A program made the position numbers and the translations under genes. A stretch of 64,000 nt of DNA from JADFOI01 sp965218935 (GTDB taxonomy: Bacteria > Acidobacteriota > UBA6911 > RPQK01 > JADFOI01): the NCBI GenBank assembly GCA_965218935.1, contig CBDCMH010000011.1, positions 248,001-312,000 on the forward strand, given 5' to 3'. Shown in pieces: positions 51,025-59,926 of the stretch. Position 1 is the first letter of the stretch. Every line of letters begins with the position of its first letter. A model generated the notes under the pieces. The model saw nothing but the letters and a program-made list of their open reading frames with translations. It was not told the DNA's origin and ran no database searches.

Positions 51025-51221
51025 AGCCGAGAAAAATATCTACTGCATTGAGAGTTCTGTTGTCAACACCTTCCCCTCATCGATATTATCCAGTATTATC
51101 CCCTGTTCTTGAAGCTCAAGCTATTTTAAGATATCCCGGCATGGCAGCGCCCATTTGCTCTTTGGGATGCTGTAAAAGTAGGATGGTCGCAACCGCCATT
51201 ACGAACGAGGAACTTATCCCC

Positions 51222-51518
51222 ATGAAAAGTGTTGGCTCGGTCCTCTCCCATTTTTTGGATAGGATTGCCTCGGACGAGAAGATTGCACTTATTTTTCTGA
51301 ATGAACTGTGGCCCCAAATTGTAGGAGAGGATTTGGCTTCCAAGAGCCGCCCGCTGGCTTTGAAGGATCAAAAGCTGCTCCTGGCTGTTCCCAGCGAGAT
51401 ATGGCTCAAGGAGCTGACACAGCTACGCCAGATGTTGATTCATGCTGTGAATAAGTACTGGAACTTGTGTTTGATTGAGGAAATCGATTTCGAGGTTGGT
51501 GGAGTAGACGAAGAGTAG
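51222..51518 (+). CDS. DciA-like (DUF721) protein
   Basis: A 98-residue protein: VLSHFLDRIASDEKIALIFL then NELWPQIVGEDLASKSRPLA and LLLAVPSEIWLKELTQLRQM. This matches the DUF721/DciA fold of the helicase operator that replaces DnaC/DnaI in most bacteria. The start at 51222 has GAGGA about 12 bp upstream; ATGs at 51048, 51141 and 51183 are possible but add unlike residues. dnaB starts at the right end of the window. Confidence 0.78.
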   Translation: MKSVGSVLSHFLDRIASDEKIALIFLNELWPQIVGEDLASKSRPLALKDQKLLLAVPSEIWLKELTQLRQMLIHAVNKYWNLCLIEEIDFEVGGVDEE

Positions 51519-51569
51519 GAAACCAGAAAGTTGTCTACGGCCACCCCTAACACCTATAATCAGCAGCCC

Positions 51570-54311
51570 ATGTTTCATTGCCTGCTGGTCATCATAGTCC
51601 TCTGCTGGAGCATTTCTCCCGCTGTTTTGGGACAGCGACTCCATCGCCGCGTCGATCCCTCCACGCTGGAAGAGGGCCTCACCTTTGATACCAACGAGAT
51701 TCCCCTAATCAATAACAACGGCGCTCCTCTACAAGATCTCAACTTCTCACCCAATGTGGTTTTTTCGCCAGATTCCAGGAAAGCCTTTGTCAGCTATCCC
51801 GGCTCCAACAAGGTGCTGGTGTTCGATCCCATCGAAGGCCAGCCCCTGGAGCCAACGCCGCTGATCGAAGTTCCCCCCAATCCGGCCTTGATCACGCTGA
51901 CCCCGGATGGAAGAAAGATTGCTGTGGTCTCCCTGTTTCTCCAGGACAACTTGCCTCAGAGCGGAGAAATTTTCGAGGGCAAAAATCTGGGAGCGATTTC
52001 CATTATTGACGTCGAGACCCTCGCGGTCCAGACACTCAACCTTACGAACGTCTTCTTTTCCTTTGCCAACAACATTGTCTTCTCTGCGGATAGTAAGACC
52101 GGCTTCGTGGCTTCCTCCGGGACGGACCAGATTCTCCGTTTCGACGTGGACAGCGCCACCGAAATCACGCCCCGGTTGGAGATGATCAAGGGAACCCGTC
52201 CCTCCTCCATCACCATGAGTCCCGACTTCCGCTTTTTTGTGGCTGTCCTGGTGGGTTCAAACTCGCTCCCGGTGCAAGATGTTCCCAATTCTTTACAGGT
52301 CATCGATACGGGTTCATTTACGGTAACAAGAAGTATCGTACCCCCCGTCGAGGACCCGCTGTTTCCCCCTCACGGTTTCGTTGCCGCCAACACGCTGGCC
52401 ATCTCCGCGAATGGAAAATATGGACTCATCGCCGATCAGGAGCTCAGCTCAGGCTCGTTACAGCCTGAGGCGTTTGCCGACCATGCCCTTCTGCTGGATC
52501 TGGAGACAGGCGAGACGGTCCAAGTCTTCCAGATCGCCGGACTCTCGGGACCTTCCTTTCTGGTGCCCGGAGGAAAGCACTTCGTGACCCTCAGTGGGCA
52601 GGCGGTTGCCGTTACCGATATTCAATCACAGGAACTGACCGTGGTACAGACACCTTTCTTTCTCTCCGGATTTCGACCCACCACCCGTCCCGCCTTCACC
52701 AGCGACGGTTCCCGGATGTTCGTGGCCTCGGCTTTTCGCGATTTTCTTGTTGATTTTGATATCAACCAGGGTGTCTTCACGCGCTTTTTCGACGTCGGCC
52801 CAGGGGTACTCCGTGAATCGAATGGGGTCATCTTTGCGGCTCCGTCCGGCCCTCTTGATCTGGCCTGGTCTCCGGATGGACTCCTGTTCACGGTAGTCAA
52901 GTTCAATGCCGATGTTGTCGATGTGTTCAGGGATACACGCAGGTTTTGGATTCCCCGTTTGCTCTCCGACGAGGAATTCTTTACCGGTATCACCTTGACC
53001 AACAACTCCCCACGGGTTACGACGGTCGCCACAACGGCCCTGGATACGACAGGTAGACCCTTTGACGACGATTCCGATACGGAGGATCCTGTCGACTTTG
53101 TTCAGCCCGAGGACATTGTTCTAAGAACAAATCAGCAGACCTCCTTCACCATACGCGAGCTTCTCCAAGCCACTCCCGACTCAACCATCAGCGGATGGCT
53201 CAACTTCGACGGCGATGAATCTGCTATGGTAAGCTTTTTCTTCATCGGAGATAGGCAGCTCAGGCGCCTGGACGGAGGGCTGGCGAATTTCAGGACGTCA
53301 ACCGAACTGATCTTTCCTGAAGTCCGGGTGCGCGACGGCTTTGCAACAGAAGTCTCCCTTCTGAACCCCAACCTCGAGAGCACGTTAGCGACCATGAGTC
53401 TTTTCAACAGCGAGGGCGAACTGATCGAAGAGATCTCCAGTTCATTGTCTGACGGCGTCCTGGCCACACCTCCTTTGCGCGAACCGGATCCGGAAGCGGA
53501 GGTCCGAACCGCGGTGTTCACCGAAGAGGCCTACGAAAACTTTGTCGACGGCTACGTACGGGTCTCCAGCGAGACAGGAGTCCTTGCCTTTGAGCGCTAT
53601 TACGACGATCAACGGTTAGCGGGTCTGAATGGAATTCCAGTCGGGCCAGAGGCCCAACTGGGAACAACCTTTTATCTTCCGGAGGTACAAGTCTTTGCGG
53701 GTTCCGAGACTCTGGTCAACCTGATTCACACCGGCACCGAAACGGCCAACCTCACCCTCTCACTGAGAGGGAATCAGGGAGAGGATCTGGCAACTCCGGT
53801 GAATCTGCAGATGGAGGCGGCTCACTCGATCAGGAGAAATTTAGTAGAACTTTTTAACCTGGTAGATCAGGGAGCCCTGACAGGATGGATTCTCATCGAA
53901 ACAGATATCCCCGGGATCGTTGGGAATGCCGAAGTGAATCGTGTTTCCGGACAAGCAATGACCAGCATCCTGCTTCAAGGCCCCCCCATGGAAAGTTTCG
54001 TCTTTTCCCATGTGGTTCAAGGTTTCGGCATATCCACCAGTCTCATTCTTCTCAATCCCGGTCCCGCGACTGCCAACGTGCAGGTCGAAGTCCACAGGTC
54101 TGACGGCTCTTTGCTGGGCAGTCTCTCACTGTCGATTGCACCTTCCCAGCGAGAATCGCGGCTTTTGAAGGAACTCTTTCCCAATTTACCCGATTTGGTC
54201 GGAGGTACTATCCAAGTCTCATCCGATCAGGGTCTTATCGGACTCGAACTCTTCTTCGCAGACAATCTCGACTTTTTGGCAAGCGTTCCGGCTCAACCCA
54301 TCAATCCTTAG
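51570..54311 (+). CDS. large secreted beta-propeller (YVTN-type) protein with C-terminal repeats
   Basis: A 913-residue protein with signal peptide HCLLVIIVLCWSISPAVLG. Residues 45-470 form a beta-propeller with recurring VVFSPDSRKAFVSYPGSNKV, ITLTPDGRKIAVVS and ITMSPDFRFFVAVL units. The rest holds about four related 90-110-residue beta modules. They share phrases such as FFIPRLLSDEEFFTGITLTN, YLPEVQVFAGSETLVNLIHT and VVQGFGISTSLILLNPGPAT. It is probably extracellular or surface-associated; ligand unknown. The next gene, 52 bp on, is a secreted TPR protein. Confidence 0.8.
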   Translation: MFHCLLVIIVLCWSISPAVLGQRLHRRVDPSTLEEGLTFDTNEIPLINNNGAPLQDLNFSPNVVFSPDSRKAFVSYPGSNKVLVFDPIEGQPLEPTPLIEVPPNPALITLTPDGRKIAVVSLFLQDNLPQSGEIFEGKNLGAISIIDVETLAVQTLNLTNVFFSFANNIVFSADSKTGFVASSGTDQILRFDVDSATEITPRLEMIKGTRPSSITMSPDFRFFVAVLVGSNSLPVQDVPNSLQVIDTGSFTVTRSIVPPVEDPLFPPHGFVAANTLAISANGKYGLIADQELSSGSLQPEAFADHALLLDLETGETVQVFQIAGLSGPSFLVPGGKHFVTLSGQAVAVTDIQSQELTVVQTPFFLSGFRPTTRPAFTSDGSRMFVASAFRDFLVDFDINQGVFTRFFDVGPGVLRESNGVIFAAPSGPLDLAWSPDGLLFTVVKFNADVVDVFRDTRRFWIPRLLSDEEFFTGITLTNNSPRVTTVATTALDTTGRPFDDDSDTEDPVDFVQPEDIVLRTNQQTSFTIRELLQATPDSTISGWLNFDGDESAMVSFFFIGDRQLRRLDGGLANFRTSTELIFPEVRVRDGFATEVSLLNPNLESTLATMSLFNSEGELIEEISSSLSDGVLATPPLREPDPEAEVRTAVFTEEAYENFVDGYVRVSSETGVLAFERYYDDQRLAGLNGIPVGPEAQLGTTFYLPEVQVFAGSETLVNLIHTGTETANLTLSLRGNQGEDLATPVNLQMEAAHSIRRNLVELFNLVDQGALTGWILIETDIPGIVGNAEVNRVSGQAMTSILLQGPPMESFVFSHVVQGFGISTSLILLNPGPATANVQVEVHRSDGSLLGSLSLSIAPSQRESRLLKELFPNLPDLVGGTIQVSSDQGLIGLELFFADNLDFLASVPAQPINP

Positions 54312-54363
54312 TCTTGCGGTCAGTTGGGTATATTGAAGTAGAATGTGGCATAATGGAGTGCTT

Positions 54364-56292
54364 ATGAAACGCTTGGCTGTGCAGATTCTCCTTACCTTCT
54401 TGGGTTCCGGATACTTCTTTGCCCAAACGCCTGACCTGGCGGGATCCTACTACCATTTCAGTCTTGCCAAGATACACGAATCTCGTGAGGAGTACCGTGA
54501 GGCCATCTCCGAGTTCGAGAAAGCCATTCCTCTCGATCCGACAAGCGGACAACTGAGAGTGGAGTTCGCTGAGACTTTGTGGAAAGCGGGAGAGAATAGG
54601 CGGGCCGTACAGGAGTGCCAGGAAGCAACCAAGCTGGATCCTGAAAGCAGCGCCCCCCACTATCTCCTTGGCCGCATCTATTCCAACCTTCGGACCACCG
54701 ATCAGGCTCAGGTACTTGATCAGGCCATCGACGAATTCGAGCGAACGGTTGAGCTGGAGCCAGATCACTTCCAGGCACTTTACGACCTGGGACGACTTCA
54801 CCTGGCCAAGAAGAATTACCAAGAAGCAGTGGACGTCTTGGATCGGTTTATTCAACTAAGACCCTCGATCTCTCAAGCCTACTTGTTGAAGGCCAGAGCA
54901 CACATTGAACTCAATGACATTCAAGAGGCCATCGAGTCGCTCGAAGCCTCCCTTACCTATGATGAAACCAACCTTGAAAACCTCAAATTGTTGGGGAGCC
55001 TCTACGAGCAGACAAACCAACCTGAAAAAGCACGGGAACTTTATCGCGGATCGCTTGATAGCACGATCGATCCCGACGTTCGATTCCGGCTAGCGCTTTT
55101 GCTGAGCGACCAAAACCAGTTCGTCGAAGCGGTACCCATTCTTCAGGAATTGGCGGAGGACTTCCCGAAGAACGTTCGCATTAATATTTCCCTGGCTCGA
55201 GCGCTTCGAGGAAACAACAAGTATGCTGACGCGGCTGAGGTCATCAAGAGGGCGTTGGAGCAAGATCCCGACCATTACAGTCTCAATTATGAGCTGGCTG
55301 AACTTATGGCATTATTGGGAGAGCGCCAGGAAGCTATCGAACGCTTTCTTCACTTGCGGGACATGAGCGAGTCGAATCAAAGGATCAATTCCATTGAAAC
55401 CAACCTGGCACTTCTTTATCAAGGGACGAGGCAGTTTGACAAGGCTGTTGAGCTGTTTCAGGCGGTCATCCGGAAAAGTCCTGATGATGAAATCGCCAAG
55501 CTCCGATTGGTTTATGCCCTCAAAGATGCAGGTCAGCTCCAGGAGGCTCTGAGTCTGAGTGAGCAGCTCTTGAAAGCGAGCATAGAGCACACTTATGAAG
55601 AACAACCCAACAAGACTTACCTAGTGGTTGCCCACGCACAGATGCTCTCCGCAGACAACCAGCTGGAAAAAGCCGTGGTCCTGCTCACCAATCAGATCGC
55701 TCAGTCTTCGAGTCCGGAAGAATTCTACCTGGCGGCCAGCCAGCTTTATGTGGACCACGAAGACTACAAGGAGGCGGAACGAATAATCAAAGAGGGGATG
55801 TTTCGATTTCCGGACAGCGAGAAAATGCAGTTCCAACTGGGCGCCGTGTACGAAAGACAAGGGAAACTGGAGGAAACCGAGGCTGTTTTTCAGGGTATTC
55901 TGAAGAAACATCCCCAACACCCAGGTGTCCTTAACTACCTCGGCTACATGCTCGCCGACCGGGACCTCCGCTTACTCGAGGCACTGGACTACATCAGCAA
56001 AGCTGTGGAAATCGAACCGCACAATGGTGCCTTTCTGGATAGCTTGGGCTGGGTATACTTCAAGCTTAATCAACTCGAACAAGCAGAGACCAACCTTCTC
56101 CTGGCACTTAGACTCAACGACAACGACCCGACGATTTACGACCATCTGGGGGATCTTTACTCTAAACTGAAGCAGTTCGATCGGGCCCGAACGCACTACC
56201 AAAACTCTATCTCACTTGCCGAGAAGGAAGAACAAGAGAAAGTTCAGAAAAAACTGACTGACCTAGAACGCCTTCTTGGGAACAATCTCTGA
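54364..56292 (+). CDS. exported TPR-repeat protein
   Basis: A 642-residue protein with signal peptide LAVQILLTFLGSGYFFAQ. About fifteen TPR units follow, for example REEYREAISEFEKAIPLDP, NYQEAVDVLDRFIQLRP, NQPEKARELYRGSLDSTIDP and NQLEQAETNLLLALRLNDND. The likely location is the periplasm or outer membrane, acting as an assembly scaffold. A small ORF-internal alternative start at 54343 gives a non-leader N-terminus. It lies 52 bp after the propeller gene, so the two may form a unit. Confidence 0.88.
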   Translation: MKRLAVQILLTFLGSGYFFAQTPDLAGSYYHFSLAKIHESREEYREAISEFEKAIPLDPTSGQLRVEFAETLWKAGENRRAVQECQEATKLDPESSAPHYLLGRIYSNLRTTDQAQVLDQAIDEFERTVELEPDHFQALYDLGRLHLAKKNYQEAVDVLDRFIQLRPSISQAYLLKARAHIELNDIQEAIESLEASLTYDETNLENLKLLGSLYEQTNQPEKARELYRGSLDSTIDPDVRFRLALLLSDQNQFVEAVPILQELAEDFPKNVRINISLARALRGNNKYADAAEVIKRALEQDPDHYSLNYELAELMALLGERQEAIERFLHLRDMSESNQRINSIETNLALLYQGTRQFDKAVELFQAVIRKSPDDEIAKLRLVYALKDAGQLQEALSLSEQLLKASIEHTYEEQPNKTYLVVAHAQMLSADNQLEKAVVLLTNQIAQSSSPEEFYLAASQLYVDHEDYKEAERIIKEGMFRFPDSEKMQFQLGAVYERQGKLEETEAVFQGILKKHPQHPGVLNYLGYMLADRDLRLLEALDYISKAVEIEPHNGAFLDSLGWVYFKLNQLEQAETNLLLALRLNDNDPTIYDHLGDLYSKLKQFDRARTHYQNSISLAEKEEQEKVQKKLTDLERLLGNNL

Positions 56293-56310
56293 CCTTCAGG
56301 TCCAATCAAG

Positions 56311-57240
56311 TTGAGACGACTATCGGTTCCTTCCTTTGCCAAGATCAATTGGGCCCTCAAAATTCTCGGTAAGCGCAGCGACGGCTATCAACAAATCAGC
56401 ACGATCTACCAGACCATTGACCTGAGCGAGGAAATTGTTCTTGAAACGACCTCTGACCCGGCGATTCAGCTTGAAGTCCAGGGGAGAACGGTGGCCAGTG
56501 GAGAAGACAATCTTCTCTACCAAACGGCTGACCTATTGAGAAAGACTGTTGGATCACAAGCAGGCATCAGGATTAAAACAGAAAAGAAAATCCCTGTCGG
56601 AGCAGGCATGGGCGGAGGCTCCAGCAATGCGGCCCTGGCTCTGTTGGCACTGAATCAGTTGTGGGATTGCGGGATGGATGAGAAAGAACTCGTCGATCTT
56701 GCCGCTCAGTTGGGCTCGGACGTTCCCTTTTTTCTTGTCGGCGGCACCGCCGTTGGGTGGGGACGAGGAACAGAGGTGGTTTCCCTGCCCGACCTGCCGC
56801 AAGAGAAAAGTCTCCTTCTGCTGTACCCCAGTCTTGAGATTTCCACCAGCGAAGCCTACTCCTTGGGAAAGTGGGGAACATACAGTGGGACACAGATATT
56901 GACAAGGGAATGGGTGGAGAATACAATGCGAGATCTTCTCCGGGCCGTGGGCCCAAAGGGGGATAGTTGGTCTTTCCTGGAGAATGATTTCGAAGACGTC
57001 CTTTTCGCACATTACCCTGTTCTTGTTGAGGCTCGAGAGGCCCTGAAAAAGGCAGGATGTGAGCGAGTGATGCTGTGCGGGAGCGGATCAACGCTTTTGG
57101 GGTTCGGCAGTGACGAGCAGGTGAAGAAAGCAGCTGTAGTCATTACGCGAGAAGGAATCGGAGAGACCTTTTTCTGTCGCACCCTTTCCCGGGAACAATA
57201 CAGGCAAGTTCTTACAAACTCAGGTTTGCTCTTGTCTTAG
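56311..57240 (+). CDS. ispE: 4-diphosphocytidyl-2-C-methyl-D-erythritol kinase
   Basis: A 309-residue GHMP kinase from a TTG start, giving the usual SFAKINWALKILGKRSDGYQ opening. The ATP loop is PVGAGMGGGSSNAALALL and motif 3 is VMLCGSGSTLLGFG. It catalyses the fourth step of the non-mevalonate isoprenoid pathway. It is followed 2 bp later by prs, a standard neighbour. Confidence 0.95.
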   Translation: MRRLSVPSFAKINWALKILGKRSDGYQQISTIYQTIDLSEEIVLETTSDPAIQLEVQGRTVASGEDNLLYQTADLLRKTVGSQAGIRIKTEKKIPVGAGMGGGSSNAALALLALNQLWDCGMDEKELVDLAAQLGSDVPFFLVGGTAVGWGRGTEVVSLPDLPQEKSLLLLYPSLEISTSEAYSLGKWGTYSGTQILTREWVENTMRDLLRAVGPKGDSWSFLENDFEDVLFAHYPVLVEAREALKKAGCERVMLCGSGSTLLGFGSDEQVKKAAVVITREGIGETFFCRTLSREQYRQVLTNSGLLLS

Positions 57241-57242
57241 CC

Positions 57243-58178
57243 ATGTCCAACCTCAAAGTCTTTTCTGGCACCGCAAACCTCCCTCTAGCTCATGAAATCT
57301 GCGATCATCTGGGCGTCGCTTTGGGACAAGTGAAGCTCAAGCGTTTCAGTGACGGTGAAGTAAATTTTCAAATTCTGGAGAATGTGAGAGGGACAGATGT
57401 GTTCATCGTTCAGCCCACATCTCCGCCCGTCAATGAAAACCTCATGGAACTGCTGATCATGATTGATGCTTTCAAGAGGTCGTCAGCCCAGAGGATTACA
57501 GCAGTCATCCCTTACTACGGATATGCTCGCCAGGACCGAAAAGACAAACCACGGGTACCGCTCTCGTCCAAACTGGTGGGAGATTTACTTTCCGCAGCGG
57601 GTGCTCAACGCCTGCTCACCATGGATCTCCATGCAGGGCAGATTCAAGGTTTCTTTGACATCCCCGTGGACCACTTGTTCCCCATGCCCATTTTTTTTGA
57701 ATACATTTCCAACTCGGAGGTGGAAAATCTGATGGTCATTTCACCCGATGCTGGAGGAGTTGAGAAGGCTAGAGCTTATGCGAAAAGACTGGGCACGAGT
57801 CTGGCCATTATCGACAAACGGCGAGTGGGCGACAACGAAGCGGAAATCATGAACATCATCGGAGAGGTGAAGGGCAGGAATGTCATCATCGTAGATGACA
57901 TGATCGACACGGCCGGAACCCTGGTTAAGGCCACGGATGCCCTGATCCGCGAAGGCGCCACAAAAGTGTATGCAGCCGCCACTCATCCCGTCCTGTCGGG
58001 GCCGGCCATCCAGCGAATCTCTGACTCGGCTTTTGAAAGTGTTTTGGTATCCAATACCATCCATCTGACCGAAGAGAAACGAATACCAAAAATTAAGATT
58101 CTGAGTGTAGCCAGCCTTTTAGGTCAAGCGATTAAGTCGATTCATGAGGAGACCTCAGTAAGCAAACTTTTCATCTAG
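57243..58178 (+). CDS. prs: ribose-phosphate pyrophosphokinase
   Basis: A 311-residue enzyme: ARQDRKDKPRVPLSSKLVGD, DLHAGQIQGFFDIPVDHL, and the PRPP loop NVIIVDDMIDTAGTLVKATD. It makes PRPP for nucleotides, histidine and NAD. The stop TAG is the first triplet of the family B element that follows. Confidence 0.98.
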   Translation: MSNLKVFSGTANLPLAHEICDHLGVALGQVKLKRFSDGEVNFQILENVRGTDVFIVQPTSPPVNENLMELLIMIDAFKRSSAQRITAVIPYYGYARQDRKDKPRVPLSSKLVGDLLSAAGAQRLLTMDLHAGQIQGFFDIPVDHLFPMPIFFEYISNSEVENLMVISPDAGGVEKARAYAKRLGTSLAIIDKRRVGDNEAEIMNIIGEVKGRNVIIVDDMIDTAGTLVKATDALIREGATKVYAAATHPVLSGPAIQRISDSAFESVLVSNTIHLTEEKRIPKIKILSVASLLGQAIKSIHEETSVSKLFI

Positions 58179-58451
58179 TGTCTTGTCCCAGGAGTAACAT
58201 GTCGTTTGTGGCGAGCGCAACGGCGTCGAGTTCGCGAAGCAACGACGACGCGATGTCGTGTGCATCGCGGAGGAGGAGCGACAAAGAAACCGATTCCGTT
58301 CCGCCGCCACCCTTCGGGCTGATGGGGGTTGCGGGCAATCTCTGCGTCGCTCGTCATCGCCGATGTCCCTGCATCACCTCCTCCTCGCTCCTTGATCTCC
58401 CCTCGCAAGACCCATCAGCAAACGTCATGGTATTCCTGGGACAAGACACTA
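58176..58451 (+). repeat. family B inverted-repeat element, full copy (276 bp)
   Basis: Ends TAGTGTCTTGTCCCAGGAGT and, inward from the right, TAGTGTCTTGTCCCAGGAAT; 27-28 of 32 bases match through CGTTTG. The core aligns with the copy at 31969 almost throughout (TTTGTGGCGAGCGCAACGGC, GAGTTCGCGAAGCAACGACG, CTCGCTCCTTGATCTCCCCT). The outer 22 bases differ strongly from the 31969 copy. TA lies at both edges; the left TA is part of the prs stop. Confidence 0.88.
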
Positions 58452-58477
58452 GCCCGGATTATGCATACGACGGGCTA
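58450..58477. repeat. family A mini-element sharing the edge of the family B copy
   Basis: TAGCCCGGATTATGCATACG then ACGGGCTA: a family A end with a complementary CGGGCTA close behind, giving a 28-bp hairpin. It begins on the same TA that closes the family B element, so one inserted at the other's edge. Confidence 0.7.
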
Positions 58478-58540
58478 CTGCTCATGGGCTGATTGCAACC
58501 GTAACGCGCAACCCGATTTCCCTGGAGAACCTGAATCAAA

Positions 58541-58570
58541 TTGTGCAAATCCCCGGCTAGGGGTTACAAT
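58541..58570 (+). promoter_or_regulatory. probable promoter of rplY
   Basis: TTGTGC and TACAAT with an 18-bp spacer, 35 bp before the L25 ATG. The spacer contains CCCCGGCTAGGGG. It matches sigma-70 moderately. The rest of 58478-58604 shows nothing else. Confidence 0.5.
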
Positions 58571-58604
58571 ACGTCGTTTTGGTTATTGATTCGAGGGATT
58601 AGTT

Positions 58605-59300
58605 ATGGCAAAGATAACGGTTCAAGCGGAGGAGCGGCAGGAGGTTGGAAAGGGTCCCAACCGTCGCCTGCGCACCCAAGGCAAAATCCCGGCTGTACTG
58701 TACGGACAAGGCCTGGAAACCTTGTCGGTCAGCGTCGACTTACAAGATGTGGACCAAATCCTCTGCTCAGAAACCGGACATAACACAATCTTCAAGCTTC
58801 AGGTCGGGAGTAACTCCCCAGATGTTCTGATCCGGGACTATCAGTTGGACCCTGTCAAAGGGACTCTGTTACACGCTGATTTCCAGGCTGTAGCTCTGGA
58901 CAAGAAGATGACCTTCGCCGTTCCCGTCCAAGTCGTGGGCACGGCCAGCGGCGTGATCGCTGGAGGGGTGTTGGACATCGTCCTTCGGGAAGTCGAATTG
59001 GAGTGTCTTCCCGCAGATGTGCCAGATCATATTCCTGTAGATGTCACCGAGCTCGAGATCGGCGATTCCGTTCGAGCGGAGGCTTTGCAAATTGATCCTT
59101 CCAAGATCAGCGTTCTATCTGATCCAGACTTGGTGATTCTCTCCGTAGTGCCGCCTCATGTCGAGGAAGAACCCGAAGTCATTCCCGAGGAAGAAGAACT
59201 TGAGGAGCCTGAGTTGATCAAGAAGGGTAAGGCCGAGGAAGAAGAAGACGAGAAGGTGGAAGAGGAAACAGAAGGGAAGGGAGAGAAAGAAAAGGAGTAA
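58605..59300 (+). CDS. rplY: ribosomal protein L25 (long, Ctc/TL5-type)
   Basis: A 231-residue protein. The L25 domain (1-95) has GPNRRLRTQGKIPAVLYGQG and IRDYQLDPVKGTLLHADFQ, and the C-terminal TL5 domain (96-185) has PVQVVGTASGVIAGGVLDIV and EVELECLPADVPDHIPVDVT. A glutamate/lysine-rich tail follows. It binds 5S rRNA. The standard neighbour pth follows by 7 bp, and prs precedes beyond the repeat elements. Confidence 0.95.
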   Translation: MAKITVQAEERQEVGKGPNRRLRTQGKIPAVLYGQGLETLSVSVDLQDVDQILCSETGHNTIFKLQVGSNSPDVLIRDYQLDPVKGTLLHADFQAVALDKKMTFAVPVQVVGTASGVIAGGVLDIVLREVELECLPADVPDHIPVDVTELEIGDSVRAEALQIDPSKISVLSDPDLVILSVVPPHVEEEPEVIPEEEELEEPELIKKGKAEEEEDEKVEEETEGKGEKEKE

Positions 59301-59307
59301 CTCTCGC

Positions 59308-59865
59308 GTGTATCTCATCGCCGGTTTGGGGAATCCCGGTCGCTCCTACTCGAAGAACAGGCACAACGTAGGATTCATGTTGGTGGATTTGATGGCTGCA
59401 GAAGCAGGCAAGAAGTTTAAGCAACGGGGCAGTCATTCACTCGCCTGCACTGTGGAACGGGCCGGGGAGGAAGTGATCCTCGCCAAGCCTCAGACCTACA
59501 TGAATTCAAGTGGCAGGGCCGTCCAGGAGCTCTTGGAGCACTACCCCGTGGACCTGAAGCAGTTGCTCATCGTCTATGACGAGCTGGCACTGCCCCTGGG
59601 AACCCTGCGAATCCGTAGAGCGGGAAGCTCCAGTGGTCAGAAAGGCATGCGGTCCATCATAGAAGCTTTGGGGACCCAAGATATTCCGCGACTGCGCATC
59701 GGTATCTTACAGGGTGAGCCTCCCGATGATTACTCTGAATTCGTTCTGGACGTTTTTAGTGAGGACGAACGCAAGGTTCTTGAAGAAACTCTGGCTTGCG
59801 CTATCAAGGCCATTGACACCATCTTGTCTGATGGCATAGAGCAAGCCATGTCGATCTATAATTAG
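59308..59865 (+). CDS. pth: peptidyl-tRNA hydrolase
   Basis: A 185-residue protein from a GTG with AAGGAG about 10 bp upstream: YLIAGLGNPGRSYSKNRHNV with catalytic His, PQTYMNSSGRAVQ, VYDELALPLGTLRIRRAGSS. It frees tRNA from stalled peptidyl-tRNA. A family A end begins 1 bp after the stop. Confidence 0.96.
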   Translation: MYLIAGLGNPGRSYSKNRHNVGFMLVDLMAAEAGKKFKQRGSHSLACTVERAGEEVILAKPQTYMNSSGRAVQELLEHYPVDLKQLLIVYDELALPLGTLRIRRAGSSSGQKGMRSIIEALGTQDIPRLRIGILQGEPPDDYSEFVLDVFSEDERKVLEETLACAIKAIDTILSDGIEQAMSIYN

Positions 59866-59866
59866 A

Positions 59867-59882
59867 TACATACTCCGGGCTA
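59867..59882 (-). repeat. family A element end, solo
   Basis: On the minus strand TAGCCCGGAGTATGTA, 13 of 16 bases like the family end. No partner was seen in the pth-hppA gap. Confidence 0.55.
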
Positions 59883-59926
59883 GAGCGATTACCGAATGGC
59901 ACCGACATGATGAAGGCAAACGAAGT

